Assembly (NCBI GenBank): GCA_902363335.1
Contig: CABIZV010000005.1
Location: 124,001 to 188,000 of the forward strand
Reading direction: 5' to 3'
Source of the DNA: Enterobacteriaceae bacterium
GTDB lineage: Bacteria > Pseudomonadota > Gammaproteobacteria > Enterobacterales > Enterobacteriaceae
DNA length: 64,000 nt
In this document: one piece after another, positions 8,919 to 18,114 of the stretch
Position numbering within the stretch: the first letter of the stretch is position 1
How the letters are laid out: each line of letters begins with the position of its first letter
Notes under the pieces: model-generated
Told to the model about the DNA's origin: nothing
What the model saw: only the letters and a program-made list of their open reading frames with translations
The model's database searches: none
Position numbers and translations under genes: made by a program

Positions 8919-9617
8919 ATGACACACGACCACTTTGTTGTTCAAAGCCCTGCTAAGCCCGCTCAACAGTTGCTGCTGTTGTTTCATGGCGTGGGCGATA
9001 ATCCGGTGGCCATGGGCGAAATCGGTAGCTGGTTTGCTCCGCTGTTCCCGGATGCGTTAATCGTCAGCATTGGAGGTGCGCAACCGTGTGGCCCCGCACC
9101 TGGACGCCAGTGGTTTTCGGTGGCCGGCGTCACCGAAGAGAACCGCCAGGCACGCGTTGATGCGATTATGCCCACCTTCATCGACACGGTGCGTTACTGG
9201 CAAAAACACAGCGGCGTGAGCCCACTGGCGACCGCGCTTATCGGTTTTTCTCAGGGGGCGATTATGTCACTGGAAGGCATTAAGGCCGACCCGACGCTGG
9301 CATCCCGAGTGATCGCTTTTAATGGTCGTTTCGCTACTTTGCCGGAAACGGCAAGTGTAGCGAACACCGTGCACCTGATTCACGGCGGTGAAGACCGGGT
9401 TATCGACCTTGCCTGGGCGGTAAAAGCGCAGGAGGCGATTCAGGCTGCAGGTGGTGATGTGACGCTGGATATCGTTGAGGATTTAGGCCATGCCATTGAC
9501 GATCGCAGCATGCAGTTTGCGCTGGATCATTTGCGCTATACCGTGCCTAAGCACTATTTCGATGAAGCGTTAAGTGGCGGCACGCCGAACGATGATGATG
9601 TTATTGAAATGATGTAG
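8919..9617 (+). CDS. ypfH: Carboxylesterase YpfH (alpha/beta hydrolase)
   Basis: The 232-residue protein has the E. coli YpfH length. It belongs to the phospholipase/carboxylesterase family of alpha/beta hydrolases. The nucleophile motif GFSQG puts the catalytic Ser at residue 111, with Asp 159 (HGGEDRVID) and His 191 (EDLGHAID) completing the triad; LFHGVGD near 22 forms the oxyanion region. E. coli YpfH shows esterase activity on short acyl esters; its physiological substrate is unknown. The ATG at 8919 follows AAGGAGACAGCC; an upstream in-frame ATG at 8865 adds unrelated residues. The gene converges on ypfN with REP sequences between. Confidence 0.93.
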   Translation: MTHDHFVVQSPAKPAQQLLLLFHGVGDNPVAMGEIGSWFAPLFPDALIVSIGGAQPCGPAPGRQWFSVAGVTEENRQARVDAIMPTFIDTVRYWQKHSGVSPLATALIGFSQGAIMSLEGIKADPTLASRVIAFNGRFATLPETASVANTVHLIHGGEDRVIDLAWAVKAQEAIQAAGGDVTLDIVEDLGHAIDDRSMQFALDHLRYTVPKHYFDEALSGGTPNDDDVIEMM

Positions 9618-9620
9618 CAG

Positions 9621-9745
9621 ACCCCGGCGTCGCGTTGCTCAGCCGGGCTACTACGGTGCCGATTGCCGGATGGCGGCTATGCCTTATCCGGCCTACGCAC
9701 ACTACACTACAAACGTAGCCCGGCCGAGCAACGCGACGCCGGGTA
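9621..9745. repeat. REP/BIME cluster between convergent ypfH and ypfN
   Basis: Arms ACCCCGGCGTCGCGTTGCTC, GCCGGATGGCGGCTATGCC and GTAGCCCGGCCGAGCAACGC form nested inverted repeats. The first and last arms are complementary over most of their length and flank a Y-REP-like arm. The position between two convergent 3' ends fits a role in mRNA end protection or termination. Confidence 0.8.
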
Positions 9746-9755
9746 ATGCACCGAA

Positions 9756-9956
9756 CTATTTCTTCGGCTGATCCTTCTTCGGCCAATCGTCGTCATCGTC
9801 CCACTTGTCGTTGCAGTCGCGATGCGGCGGCAGCTCAGGTTTATTGGCGAGGAATTTCTTATGATCGACGCGGCTAAGATCTTTGACCACGTTGATAAGC
9901 ACCCCAACCAAAAAAACCAGCACCAGAATCCACCAGTATTTTGATAGCCAATCCAT
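9756..9956 (-). CDS. ypfN: YpfN, small UPF0370 membrane protein
   Basis: This 66-residue protein has the E. coli YpfN length and nearly the same sequence. A single N-terminal membrane segment (YWWILVLVFLVGVLINVV, residues 7-24) is followed by a short cytoplasmic-type charged tail with the acidic run DKWDDDDDW and a lysine-rich end. No function is known. It lies 30 bp downstream of dapE and is probably co-transcribed with it. Confidence 0.93.
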   Translation of the reverse strand: MDWLSKYWWILVLVFLVGVLINVVKDLSRVDHKKFLANKPELPPHRDCNDKWDDDDDWPKKDQPKK

Positions 9957-9986
9957 GCGTATTACCTCTTACTTACCGTTGCGCCA

Positions 9987-11114
9987 TCAGGCGACAAGTT
10001 GTTCCATAATCCGCTGATACATCCGCGCCAGCATCTGCAGGTCGGCGGCGTTAACACATTCATTTATTTTATGAATAGTGGCGTTAACTGGCCCCAGTTC
10101 TACAACCTGCGCGCCCATCTGAGCAATAAAACGCCCGTCTGACGTGCCGCCGGTGGTCAGCAATTGTGGTTCTATTTCATTATAGTGCGCGATGGCGTTT
10201 ACGACGGCATCCACTAATTTTCCGCGCGCAGTCAAAAACGGCTGGCCTGAGATCCACCAGTCGATAGAATAACGCAGCTGATATTTCTCGAGTAATTCCA
10301 CGACGCGCGCTTTGATCATCTCATCCGTCAGTTCGGTACTGAAGCGGAAGTTAAACTGAACAAACAGATCGCCTGGGATCACGTTATTGCTGCCGGTACC
10401 GGCTTTAATATTGGCGATCTGCATGCTGGTTGGCGGGAAGAACTCATTACCTTGATCCCACTCGATGGAGACCAGCTCGTTCATCCACGGCGCGGCGCGG
10501 TGAACCGGATTGTCCGCCAGATGCGGGTAGGCAACATGCCCCTGAACGCCGTGAATGGTCAGGTTACAGGTCATTGAACCCCGGCGACCGTTTTTCACCA
10601 CATCACCGACCACTTCGGTACTGGAGGGCTCGCCCACCAGGCAGTAGTCCATCCGCTCGTTGCGCGCCATCAAGGCTTCCACCACTTTTACTGTCCCGTT
10701 GGTGGCGCTGGCTTCTTCATCAGAGGTGATAAGGAAAGCCAGGCGGCCCTGGTGATTCGGGTGCTGAGCCACAAAACGCTCGGCGGCAATGACCATCGCC
10801 GCCAGCGAGCCTTTCATGTCGGCCGCACCTCGGCCAAACAACATGCCATCGCGAATAGTGGGTTCAAACGGCGGATTAATCCAGCGATCGGCATCGCCCG
10901 CCGGTACAACATCGGTGTGACCCGCAAAGGCCAGGGTTTCCCCTTTGCCGCGCCAGGCCCAGAAATTTTGGGTATCGCCAAAATCCATTGGCTCAATGGT
11001 AAAACCCGCGGCACGCAGACGTTCGATCATAAGCGCCTGGCAGCCCGCGTCATCCGGGCTAAGGGAAGGGCGGCGAATAAGCTGTTGAGCCAGCTCAATG
11101 ACTGGGCAAGACAT
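9987..11114 (-). CDS. dapE: Succinyl-diaminopimelate desuccinylase DapE
   Basis: DapE hydrolyses N-succinyl-LL-diaminopimelate in the lysine/peptidoglycan-precursor pathway, the same pathway as dapA in this window. The 375-residue length equals E. coli DapE. It is an M20 di-zinc hydrolase: HTDVVPAGD carries the metal ligand His 66 and Asp 68, GRGAADMKGS carries the bridging Asp 100, and TSDEEASATNG holds the general-base Glu 134 with ligand Glu 135. The final metal His lies in the NATIHKINECV segment near 349. The gene sits between yffB (46 bp upstream) and ypfN, all on one strand. Confidence 0.97.
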   Translation of the reverse strand: MSCPVIELAQQLIRRPSLSPDDAGCQALMIERLRAAGFTIEPMDFGDTQNFWAWRGKGETLAFAGHTDVVPAGDADRWINPPFEPTIRDGMLFGRGAADMKGSLAAMVIAAERFVAQHPNHQGRLAFLITSDEEASATNGTVKVVEALMARNERMDYCLVGEPSSTEVVGDVVKNGRRGSMTCNLTIHGVQGHVAYPHLADNPVHRAAPWMNELVSIEWDQGNEFFPPTSMQIANIKAGTGSNNVIPGDLFVQFNFRFSTELTDEMIKARVVELLEKYQLRYSIDWWISGQPFLTARGKLVDAVVNAIAHYNEIEPQLLTTGGTSDGRFIAQMGAQVVELGPVNATIHKINECVNAADLQMLARMYQRIMEQLVA

Positions 11115-11160
11115 AAACTAGACCTCGTTATTTTCGGTATTGGCAAACCGGACAGTCGCT

Positions 11161-11520
11161 TTAGCGCAATTGCGCAAGCCATTGACCGTAACTGACGTCG
11201 CTGAAACCCAGCAGCATAGGCTGTGCGGGCGCGCAGAGCAATGGGCGTTTGATGATTGCAGGCATTTCCAGCATCAGCGCAGCGGCGGCATCGGCGTTAT
11301 TCACCGCGGCACGTACGCTCTCATCGAGCTTACGCCAGGTGGTACCACGCGTATTCAGCAGCACCTCCCAGCCGAGTTCGGCAATAAAGCTCGCCAGCAG
11401 CTCAGCTGACAGACCATCAACGCGATAATCGTGGAAGCGATATTCAACCTGATGGTCATCCAGCCAACGGCGGGCTTTTTTAATGGTGTCGCAATTCTTT
11501 ATTCCATAGAGGATTATCAT
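11161..11520 (-). CDS. yffB: YffB, ArsC-like (Spx/MgsR family) protein
   Basis: The 119-residue protein matches E. coli YffB (118 aa). It has the thioredoxin-like ArsC fold, beginning MIILYGIKNCDTIKKARRWL with the single conserved Cys at residue 10. Family members resemble arsenate reductase, but YffB lacks an assigned arsenate activity; a glutathione-linked thiol role has been proposed. It is the first gene of a likely yffB-dapE-ypfN unit. Upstream lies an AT-rich gap shared with ypfM on the other strand. Confidence 0.92.
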   Translation of the reverse strand: MIILYGIKNCDTIKKARRWLDDHQVEYRFHDYRVDGLSAELLASFIAELGWEVLLNTRGTTWRKLDESVRAAVNNADAAAALMLEMPAIIKRPLLCAPAQPMLLGFSDVSYGQWLAQLR

Positions 11521-11864
11521 TTTTTACCTTTATATCCGCAGGTTTTAGGCCCCGTTATTACGTGAGCCGTCGGTATTCATTTTCCAGCCTAAAGCGGCTG
11601 AAAGTCATACAGTTTATCATGCTAACTGCGACTTAAGTTGTAGTGTTGTTATATTGCCTTACTGATATTTATTATCATAAAGTTCACAAACTAATAACTA
11701 TTTCAAAATGTTGCTGTCCGTCACATTAAATGTCAAAATTCCGTACCATAGTGACCGTAAGCAGTAAACATAGGTTGGCAGCGGCAATCAAAGGAATCGG
11801 ACAAACCGTATTCACAGGTCATATATTTGTACGTAAAATACGCATAATAATAAGAGAGGTAGTT
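11521..11864. other. AT-rich gap upstream of yffB and ypfM
   Basis: This 344-bp stretch contains no credible gene. It must hold the minus-strand promoter of yffB and the plus-strand promoter of ypfM. It is markedly more AT-rich than its neighbours, with candidate -10-like runs such as TGTTATATT near 11647. No operator could be named with confidence. Confidence 0.5.
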
Positions 11865-11924
11865 ATGATCGAACGTGAACTAGGGAACTGGAAAGATTTT
11901 ATCGAAGACATGCTTCGTAAATAA
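11865..11924 (+). CDS. ypfM: Micro-protein YpfM (19 aa)
   Basis: The ATG at 11865 follows AAGAGAGGT and opens a 19-codon frame starting MIERELGNWKDFIE and ending MLRK. This differs from the recalled E. coli YpfM by one residue (Asp for Val near position 15). The frame is on the strand opposite to both yffB and acrD and sits between them, as in E. coli. The peptide is amphipathic and helical in character. Its function is unknown. The strong ribosome-binding site and conservation support real translation. Confidence 0.85.
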   Translation: MIERELGNWKDFIEDMLRK

Positions 11925-12013
11925 TTTTCGGTATTGTGAGTTGGGCGCTGTGTTCTTTCACTCACCATGATGGTGTTGTTGTCGTACAGAGTAGTTAACC
12001 GCATATAAAAACA

Positions 12014-12043
12014 AAAAGGCGACATAATATTATGTCGCCTTTT
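12014..12043. terminator. Perfect 30-bp palindromic bidirectional terminator
   Basis: The sequence is a perfect inverted repeat centred between 12028 and 12029. Arms begin AAAAGGCGACATAAT, and there is effectively no loop, so the hairpin apex would use the AT centre. The A/T ends give a T-run on both strands. It serves acrD (minus, stop eight bases away) and ypfM (plus). Confidence 0.85.
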
Positions 12044-12050
12044 CTGTTTC

Positions 12051-15000
12051 TTATTCCGGCTTCTCTTTTAGCGGGAAGCGTCTGCGCACCAGCACAAAGA
12101 ACAGCGGGACGAAGAAAATAGCCAGTACGGTGGCGGAGACCATCCCCCCCACGACGCCGGTACCTACCGCATGTTGGCCGCCAGAACCCGCACCGGTGGT
12201 CAATGCCATAGGCAGGACGCCAAAAATAAAGGCCAGTGAAGTCATCAAAATTGGCCGCAGTCGCTGGCGACAGGCTTCCAGCGTGGCCGTCATCAGATCT
12301 TCGCCTTTCTGGTTCATGTCATTGGCAAATTCCACTATCAGAATAGCGTTCTTCGCCGACAGACCAATCACCGTCAGCAACCCCACCTGGAAGTAAACAT
12401 CGTTCTCCAGTCCACGCATCCAGGTTGCCAGCAGCGCGCCGATAACCCCAAGCGGTACTACCAGCATGACCGAGAACGGCACCGACCAGCTTTCATAAAG
12501 CGCGGCCAGACACAGGAACACAACCAGCAAGGAAATGGCATACAGCGCCGGTGCCTGGGCGCCGGACAGGCGTTCCTGGTACGACATTGCCGTCCACTCG
12601 AGGCCAAAGCCCGCCGGCAGTTTTTGCACCAGATTTTGCATCACATCCATCGCTGTACCGGTACTCACGCCTGGCGCGGCTTCACCGACGATTTCGACGG
12701 CAGAATAGCCGTTATAGCGCTCCAGACGCGGCGAACCGGTTTCCCAGCGCGAGGTGGCGAAGGCGGAAAATGGCACCATTTGACCGGCGTTATTACGCAC
12801 ATACCACTGATTGATATCTTCCGGCAGCATTCGATATTTGGCGGCGGCCTGAACGTACACTTTCTTCACGCGGCCGCGATCCATAAAGTCATTAACGTAG
12901 CTTGAACCCCATGCGGTTTGCAGCGTGTCGTTGATATCATCAATGGAGACGCCGAGCGCCTGCGCTTTGCGCTGATCGATATCGACCTGCAATTGCGGGC
13001 TATCATCCAGACCGTTGTGGCGCACGCGGGTCAGTTGCGGATCGCGACCCGCCATCTCCAGCAGTTTGTCACGGGCGGCCATCAGCGCGTCATGTCCGGC
13101 TCCGGCGTGATCCTGAAGCTCCATATCAAAACCGGCGGAGCTGCCCAGCCCGCTAATTGCCGGTGGGCTGCTGGCAAACACGCGGGCTTCTTTAATTTTA
13201 CCCAGCGCTTTGGTGGCGCGTTCAATAATGGCAAACGAGGTACCGGTTGTGCTATTGCGCTCATCCCAGTCTTTCAGACGGATAAACATACGGGCGACGT
13301 TTTGCCCGTTACCACCGGGGCCAGAGCCGACAGTAGCGAAGATGGAGGTCACATTATCCGCTTCATTTTTAAAGAAATAATCTTCAACTTTCTCAACAAC
13401 TTTTAAGGTCTGTTGCTGCGTGGCTCCGCTGGGTAACTGCACCGATGTGGTAAACATGCCACGGTCTTCCAGCGGCAGGAAGGAAGAGGGTAGGCGCAGG
13501 AATAACAAGACCATACCGCCAAGCAGCAGCACGTAAATCAGCATCCAGCGTACGCTGCGATGCAGGATTTTGGCCACCCCGGACTCATAGCGGCGCGAAC
13601 TGGCGTCGAACTTACGGTTAAACCAGCCGAAGAATCCTTTGGTGCCGTGGACTTCCCCTTTGTGGATGGGCTTTAATAGTGCGGCGCACAGTGCCGGGGT
13701 AAGGATCATCGCCACCAATACCGACAGCACCATTGCCGAAACGATAGTGATGGAGAACTGGCGATAAATTGCCCCGGTGGTGCCGCCGAAGAAGGCCATT
13801 GGGATAAATACCGCCGACAGCACCATGGCGATCCCAACCAGCGCCCCCTGAATTTGTCCCATCGATTTACGCGTGGCCTGCCGTGGCGTCAGCCCTTCGG
13901 TGCTCATAATACGCTCGACGTTTTCGACCACGACAATCGCATCATCCACGAGCAGCCCGATGGCCAGCACCATGGCAAACATGGTCAGGGTATTGATGCT
14001 GTAGCCAAAGGCATAGAGAACGGAGAACGTCCCCATCAATACCACCGGCACGGCAATCGTTGGGATAAGCGTCGCGCGGAAGTTCTGTAAGAACAGATAC
14101 ATCACGAGGAATACCAGCAGCACGGCTTCCAGCAGCGTTTTCACCACATCTTTAATCGAGGCTTTCACGAATGACGTGGTTTCGTAGGCGACTTTGTATT
14201 CCAGCCCGTGCGGGAAGTACTGCTTGAGCTCATCCAGCCGCTGGATAACGCGTTCGGCGGTGGCCATTTCGTTTGCGCCAGAGGCAAGCTTAATGCCCAG
14301 ACCCGAGGCCGGATTTCGGTTATATCGGCTCAGATAATCGTATTTCTCCGCCCCCATTTCGATGGTGGAAACATCCCCCAGCGTCACCTGCGAACCGTCC
14401 TGGTTTACGCGCAAAGTGATGTCGCGAAACTGCTGCGGTGTTTGCAGCAGCGACTGAGCGTTAATGGTGGCATTCAGCGCCTGCTTATCGACCGACGGCG
14501 TACCGCCAAGCTGACCGACCGCAATCTGCGCGTTCTGCGATTTGATGGCGCTGGTAACGTCGGCGGCGGTCAACTGGAAGCTGTTGAGTTTCGCCGGATC
14601 CAGCCAGATGCGCATGGAATACTGGGAGCCGTAGGCGTCAATATCGCCCACGCCGTCAACGCGGCTTAGCGGGTCCTGGATGTTACTGGCGACATAATCA
14701 GAGATATCCTGCTTATCCATACTGCCGTCGGTAGAGACGAAAGCGATGGTCAGGATGTTGGTATCGCCGGTTTTACGCACCGTTACGCCCTGAGTCTGTA
14801 CCGCCTGTGGCAGCTTGTTCATGGCGCTTTGTAGCTGGTTTTGCACCTGCTGCACGGCTTCATCTGGATCGGTACCGGCAACAAAGCTCAGGGTGATGCT
14901 GGCCTGACCGGTGGCGCTGCTTTGCGACGACATGTACATCAGGTTATCGATGCCGGTCATATTCTGTTCAATGACCTGCGTGACGGTGTTTTCCAGCGTC

Positions 15001-15164
15001 TGTGCGGATGCCCCCGGATAGTTGGCGGTCACGCGTACGTTCGGTGGCGCGAGGTCTGGATATTGCTCAACGGGCAGGGAAAATATCGCCAGTGTGCCGG
15101 TCAAGCACAATAGGATTGCCAACACCCAGGCAAAAATGGGGCGATCGATAAAGAAATTCGCCAT
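12051..15164 (-). CDS. acrD: RND multidrug efflux transporter AcrD
   Basis: The 1037-residue length is that of E. coli AcrD, and the sequence matches throughout. AcrD is the inner-membrane proton antiporter that works with AcrA and TolC and exports aminoglycosides and other amphiphilic drugs. Twelve membrane segments and two large periplasmic loops (after TM1 and TM7) are evident. The proton-relay motif GLLVDDAIVVVENVER in TM4 holds the paired aspartates, and GLSAKNAILIVEFAND carries the TM10 lysine. It is divergent from aegA. In E. coli narQ lies beside it; narQ is absent here. A BaeR-like box lies 75-92 bp upstream of the start. Confidence 0.96.
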   Translation of the reverse strand: MANFFIDRPIFAWVLAILLCLTGTLAIFSLPVEQYPDLAPPNVRVTANYPGASAQTLENTVTQVIEQNMTGIDNLMYMSSQSSATGQASITLSFVAGTDPDEAVQQVQNQLQSAMNKLPQAVQTQGVTVRKTGDTNILTIAFVSTDGSMDKQDISDYVASNIQDPLSRVDGVGDIDAYGSQYSMRIWLDPAKLNSFQLTAADVTSAIKSQNAQIAVGQLGGTPSVDKQALNATINAQSLLQTPQQFRDITLRVNQDGSQVTLGDVSTIEMGAEKYDYLSRYNRNPASGLGIKLASGANEMATAERVIQRLDELKQYFPHGLEYKVAYETTSFVKASIKDVVKTLLEAVLLVFLVMYLFLQNFRATLIPTIAVPVVLMGTFSVLYAFGYSINTLTMFAMVLAIGLLVDDAIVVVENVERIMSTEGLTPRQATRKSMGQIQGALVGIAMVLSAVFIPMAFFGGTTGAIYRQFSITIVSAMVLSVLVAMILTPALCAALLKPIHKGEVHGTKGFFGWFNRKFDASSRRYESGVAKILHRSVRWMLIYVLLLGGMVLLFLRLPSSFLPLEDRGMFTTSVQLPSGATQQQTLKVVEKVEDYFFKNEADNVTSIFATVGSGPGGNGQNVARMFIRLKDWDERNSTTGTSFAIIERATKALGKIKEARVFASSPPAISGLGSSAGFDMELQDHAGAGHDALMAARDKLLEMAGRDPQLTRVRHNGLDDSPQLQVDIDQRKAQALGVSIDDINDTLQTAWGSSYVNDFMDRGRVKKVYVQAAAKYRMLPEDINQWYVRNNAGQMVPFSAFATSRWETGSPRLERYNGYSAVEIVGEAAPGVSTGTAMDVMQNLVQKLPAGFGLEWTAMSYQERLSGAQAPALYAISLLVVFLCLAALYESWSVPFSVMLVVPLGVIGALLATWMRGLENDVYFQVGLLTVIGLSAKNAILIVEFANDMNQKGEDLMTATLEACRQRLRPILMTSLAFIFGVLPMALTTGAGSGGQHAVGTGVVGGMVSATVLAIFFVPLFFVLVRRRFPLKEKPE

Positions 15165-15491
15165 TAGGATCCGGACCTCATGTTATTCATTTTTATACGT
15201 ACTGAATTGCGTCAGACACTGTAGCCGTATGGCCGCCAGCAATCGTGGAGAAAATAAGAAGATAATGTAAATTATCATGCCGCTTTGCCGAAATGATTTG
15301 CACATCCTTACGCTCCTCATCTGCTGCGATGTGAAACGTAATTTCATTGAAGATGAAATTTATTGATCTGCCACATCATACTGAGAAATAGTGGCCGATT
15401 CTGGGCAAATGGACATTGCCTGCACGCTACCTCCTCAGCTAATAAATAGGACTTATAAATATAAGGCTTTTTAACCATAGGCTGAGAAAGT
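15165..15491. other. Divergent acrD/aegA control region
   Basis: This 327-bp gap has no gene. The acrD side contains the BaeR-like box at 15239-15256. The aegA side is AT-rich with TATAAATATAAG-like sequence near 15455-15466 shortly before the aegA ribosome-binding site GAGAAAG. A TTGAT/ATCA pair near 15362-15378 has the wrong spacing for an FNR box. AegA is nitrate/anaerobically regulated in E. coli, but I could not place a NarP site. Confidence 0.5.
15239..15256 (-). promoter_or_regulatory. BaeR-like box upstream of acrD
   Basis: Read on the minus strand, TATTTTCTCCACGATTGC aligns with the reported BaeR site TTTTTCTCCATDATTGGC at TTTTCTCCA and ATTG, with two differences in between and at the end. 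It lies about 75-92 bp before the acrD ATG. BaeSR is known to activate acrD in E. coli and Salmonella, which supports the assignment. Confidence 0.7.
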
Positions 15492-17474
15492 ATGAACCGT
15501 TTTATTCGGGTAGATAGCCAACAATGCATTGGATGTAAGGCGTGTGAAGTTGCCTGCGTAATGTCGCATAACGAAGAACAGCATGTCCTCAGCGTATCAC
15601 AGTTTGTGCCCCGTATTACGGTGGTAAAAATGCGCGATAAGCGCGGGGCGGCAACTTGCCATCATTGTGAGGACGCGCCCTGTGCTCGTAGCTGTCCTAA
15701 CGGAGCCATCCGCCATGCTGATGACGCTATTTTAGTCGATCAGGCTAAGTGTATCGGCTGCAAATCCTGCGTAGTGGCGTGCCCGTTCGGCACGATGCAA
15801 ATCGTCCTGTCACCGACCAAAGACGGCGGTGTCAAAGCGTCCGCCCATAAATGCGATCTTTGCCACGAACGTCCGGCAGGCCCGGCATGCGTACAGAACT
15901 GCCCGGCAAATGCGCTGCAATTAATGACCAGTCAGCAACTGACGGAAATTGCCAGAACGCGTCGCCTGCAAACCGCCTGTCGGGAAGCGCAGCCGTGGCA
16001 TAGCGACACCCGTGCGACCGCGCCGCAATTCACGCGCAGCAAAGTCCAGCAAATGGCGGCCACTCCTGTGCGCGGCGAGGCGGATAAGCTGAATCTGCCT
16101 GCGCGTAAAACCAGCTTTGACGAAATCTATCTCCCGCTGCGTGAAGAACAGGCGCAGCAGGCTTCCGCGCGCTGTCTTACCTGCGGCGAGCACAGTATCT
16201 GCGAGTGGACCTGCCCGTTACATAACCATATTCCTCAATGGATTGAACGCGTTAAGGCCGGTGATATTGAGGCGGCGGTGGCGCTGTCGCATCAGACCAA
16301 CCCGCTGCCGGAGATCACCGGGCGGGTCTGTCCGCAAGACCGGCTTTGCGAAGGTGCCTGCACCATTCGTGATGAGCATGGTGCGGTGACCATCGGGAAT
16401 ATTGAACGCTATATCTCCGACCGCGCGCTGGCCAAAGGCTGGCGGCCGGATATTGGCAATGTCGCCCCTAGCGGCAAGCGAGTGGCGATTATCGGCGCGG
16501 GCCCGGCGGGGCTGGCATGCGCCGATATTCTGGTACGGCAAGGCGTTCAGCCGGTTGTGTTTGACCGTCACGCGGAAATCGGCGGCCTGCTTACTTTCGG
16601 CATTCCCTCCTTTAAGCTTGATAAATCGCTGATGGCCCGCCGTCGTGAAATATTCACCGACATGGGGATCCGCTTTGAGTTGAACTGTGAGATTGGCAAA
16701 GACATCACGCTTAAGACCCTGCTTGATGATTACGATGCGGTGTTTATCGGCGTTGGAACTTACCGCTCAATGAAGGCGGATCTGCCCAATGAAGATGCCC
16801 CAGGCGTGTACGATGCGCTGCCGTTCCTGATTGCCAATACTAAAAATGTGATGGGAATAGACGAACTGCCCGACGAGCCGTATATCAATACCAAAGGATT
16901 GAATGTGGTGGTGCTTGGCGGTGGCGATACGGCGATGGACTGCGTGCGCACGGCGTTGCGTCATGGCGCCGAGAAAGTCACCTGCGCCTATCGTCGTGAT
17001 GAAGCCAATATGCCGGGCTCGAAAAAAGAGGTGAAAAACGCGAAGGAAGAAGGGGCTGAGTTTGAATTTAACGTCCAGCCGGTGACCCTTGAACTGGATG
17101 CCAGCGGGCACGTTTGCGGTATTCGTTTGTTGCGAACCCAACTTGGCGAGCCTGACAGCAACGGGCGTCGTCGCCCAACGCCCATCCCCGGCAGCGAGTT
17201 TGTGATGCCTGCCGATGCGGTAATTATGGCTTTTGGCTTCCATCCACACAGTATGCCGTGGCTGAATGCGCAGGGTGTTGAAGTCGATGATTGGGGACGC
17301 ATTCGCGCAAGCGTCAATTCACGCTATCGTTATCAAACCAGCAACCCTAAAATTTTCGCCGGGGGAGACGCGGTGCGCGGCGCGGATTTAGTGGTGACCG
17401 CGATGGCGGAAGGGCGACATGCAGCACAGGGGATCCTTGATTATCTGGACGTGAAAATGAGTCACACGCATTGA
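15492..17474 (+). CDS. aegA: AegA, iron-sulfur/FAD oxidoreductase
   Basis: The 660-residue protein matches E. coli AegA (659 aa). The N-terminal 160 residues hold four ferredoxin-like cysteine clusters (CIGCKACEVAC, CHHCEDAPCARSC, CIGCKSCVVAC, CDLCHERPAGPAC). A glutamate-synthase small-subunit-like domain follows, with CLTCGEHSICEWTC and VCPQDRLCEGAC, then two dinucleotide sites: IIGAGPAGLACAD (FAD) and VVLGGGDTAMDC (NAD(P)H). This layout suggests electron transfer between NAD(P)H and a ferredoxin-type partner. In E. coli AegA has been linked to urate degradation under anaerobic or microaerobic conditions. It is divergent from acrD. Confidence 0.95.
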   Translation: MNRFIRVDSQQCIGCKACEVACVMSHNEEQHVLSVSQFVPRITVVKMRDKRGAATCHHCEDAPCARSCPNGAIRHADDAILVDQAKCIGCKSCVVACPFGTMQIVLSPTKDGGVKASAHKCDLCHERPAGPACVQNCPANALQLMTSQQLTEIARTRRLQTACREAQPWHSDTRATAPQFTRSKVQQMAATPVRGEADKLNLPARKTSFDEIYLPLREEQAQQASARCLTCGEHSICEWTCPLHNHIPQWIERVKAGDIEAAVALSHQTNPLPEITGRVCPQDRLCEGACTIRDEHGAVTIGNIERYISDRALAKGWRPDIGNVAPSGKRVAIIGAGPAGLACADILVRQGVQPVVFDRHAEIGGLLTFGIPSFKLDKSLMARRREIFTDMGIRFELNCEIGKDITLKTLLDDYDAVFIGVGTYRSMKADLPNEDAPGVYDALPFLIANTKNVMGIDELPDEPYINTKGLNVVVLGGGDTAMDCVRTALRHGAEKVTCAYRRDEANMPGSKKEVKNAKEEGAEFEFNVQPVTLELDASGHVCGIRLLRTQLGEPDSNGRRRPTPIPGSEFVMPADAVIMAFGFHPHSMPWLNAQGVEVDDWGRIRASVNSRYRYQTSNPKIFAGGDAVRGADLVVTAMAEGRHAAQGILDYLDVKMSHTH

Positions 17475-17532
17475 CGATACCCCGGCTCTGCGGCGTAAGA
17501 TGGTGCACCCGTTTTATCGCCGTGGAGCCAGA

Positions 17533-18108
17533 ATGCCCCTCAATATCAACGTCATTAAAGATAAAATTCTCTCTGATAACTACTTTGTCCTGCGCAACAT
17601 TACCTACGATTTAACCCAACGCGACGGCGAGACTGTCCGCCACAAACGTGAAGTCTATGACCGTGGAAACGGCGCGACGGTGCTGCTCTACAACAGCCAC
17701 AAGCAGAGCGTGGTGCTGGTGCGCCAGTTCCGTATTGCCACCTGGGTCAACGGCAATGCTGACGGTATGCTAATTGAAACCTGCGCCGGACTGCTCGACG
17801 ATGACGAACCGGAAGATTGCATTCGTAAAGAGGCTATCGAGGAGACCGGCTATCAGGTCAGCAATGTGCGTAAAGTTTTTCAACTGTATATGTCGCCCGG
17901 CGGCGTGACGGAAATCGTCCACTTCTTTATTGCGGAATATGACGACAGCTTGCGTGATAACGCGGGCGGCGGCGTTGAGGATGAAGCCATCGATGTCCTG
18001 GAACTGCCCTTCACTCAGGCCATTGAAATGGTGCGCAGTGGTGAAATTTGTGACGGTAAGACGGTGATTTTACTTCAATATCTTCAACATTCTGGCCTTA
18101 TGCGCTAA
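17533..18108 (+). CDS. nudK: GDP-mannose pyrophosphatase NudK
   Basis: NudK is a Nudix hydrolase that splits GDP-mannose to GMP and mannose-1-phosphate. The 191-residue length equals E. coli NudK (YffH). The Nudix box runs from Gly 86 in GLLDDDEPEDC through RKEAIEETGY near 108, matching the pattern GX5EX7REUXEEXGU; the REXXEE position reads RKEAIEE, as in E. coli NudK. ATG 17533 has GGAG nine bases upstream; the frame is open further upstream but with no family similarity. It is followed by a stable hairpin. Confidence 0.95.
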   Translation: MPLNINVIKDKILSDNYFVLRNITYDLTQRDGETVRHKREVYDRGNGATVLLYNSHKQSVVLVRQFRIATWVNGNADGMLIETCAGLLDDDEPEDCIRKEAIEETGYQVSNVRKVFQLYMSPGGVTEIVHFFIAEYDDSLRDNAGGGVEDEAIDVLELPFTQAIEMVRSGEICDGKTVILLQYLQHSGLMR

Positions 18109-18114
18109 TCTCCC

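Noticed and set aside
15360..15380. Possible FNR box upstream of aegA
   Set aside because: TTGAT and ATCA are present, but the spacer is seven bases instead of four.
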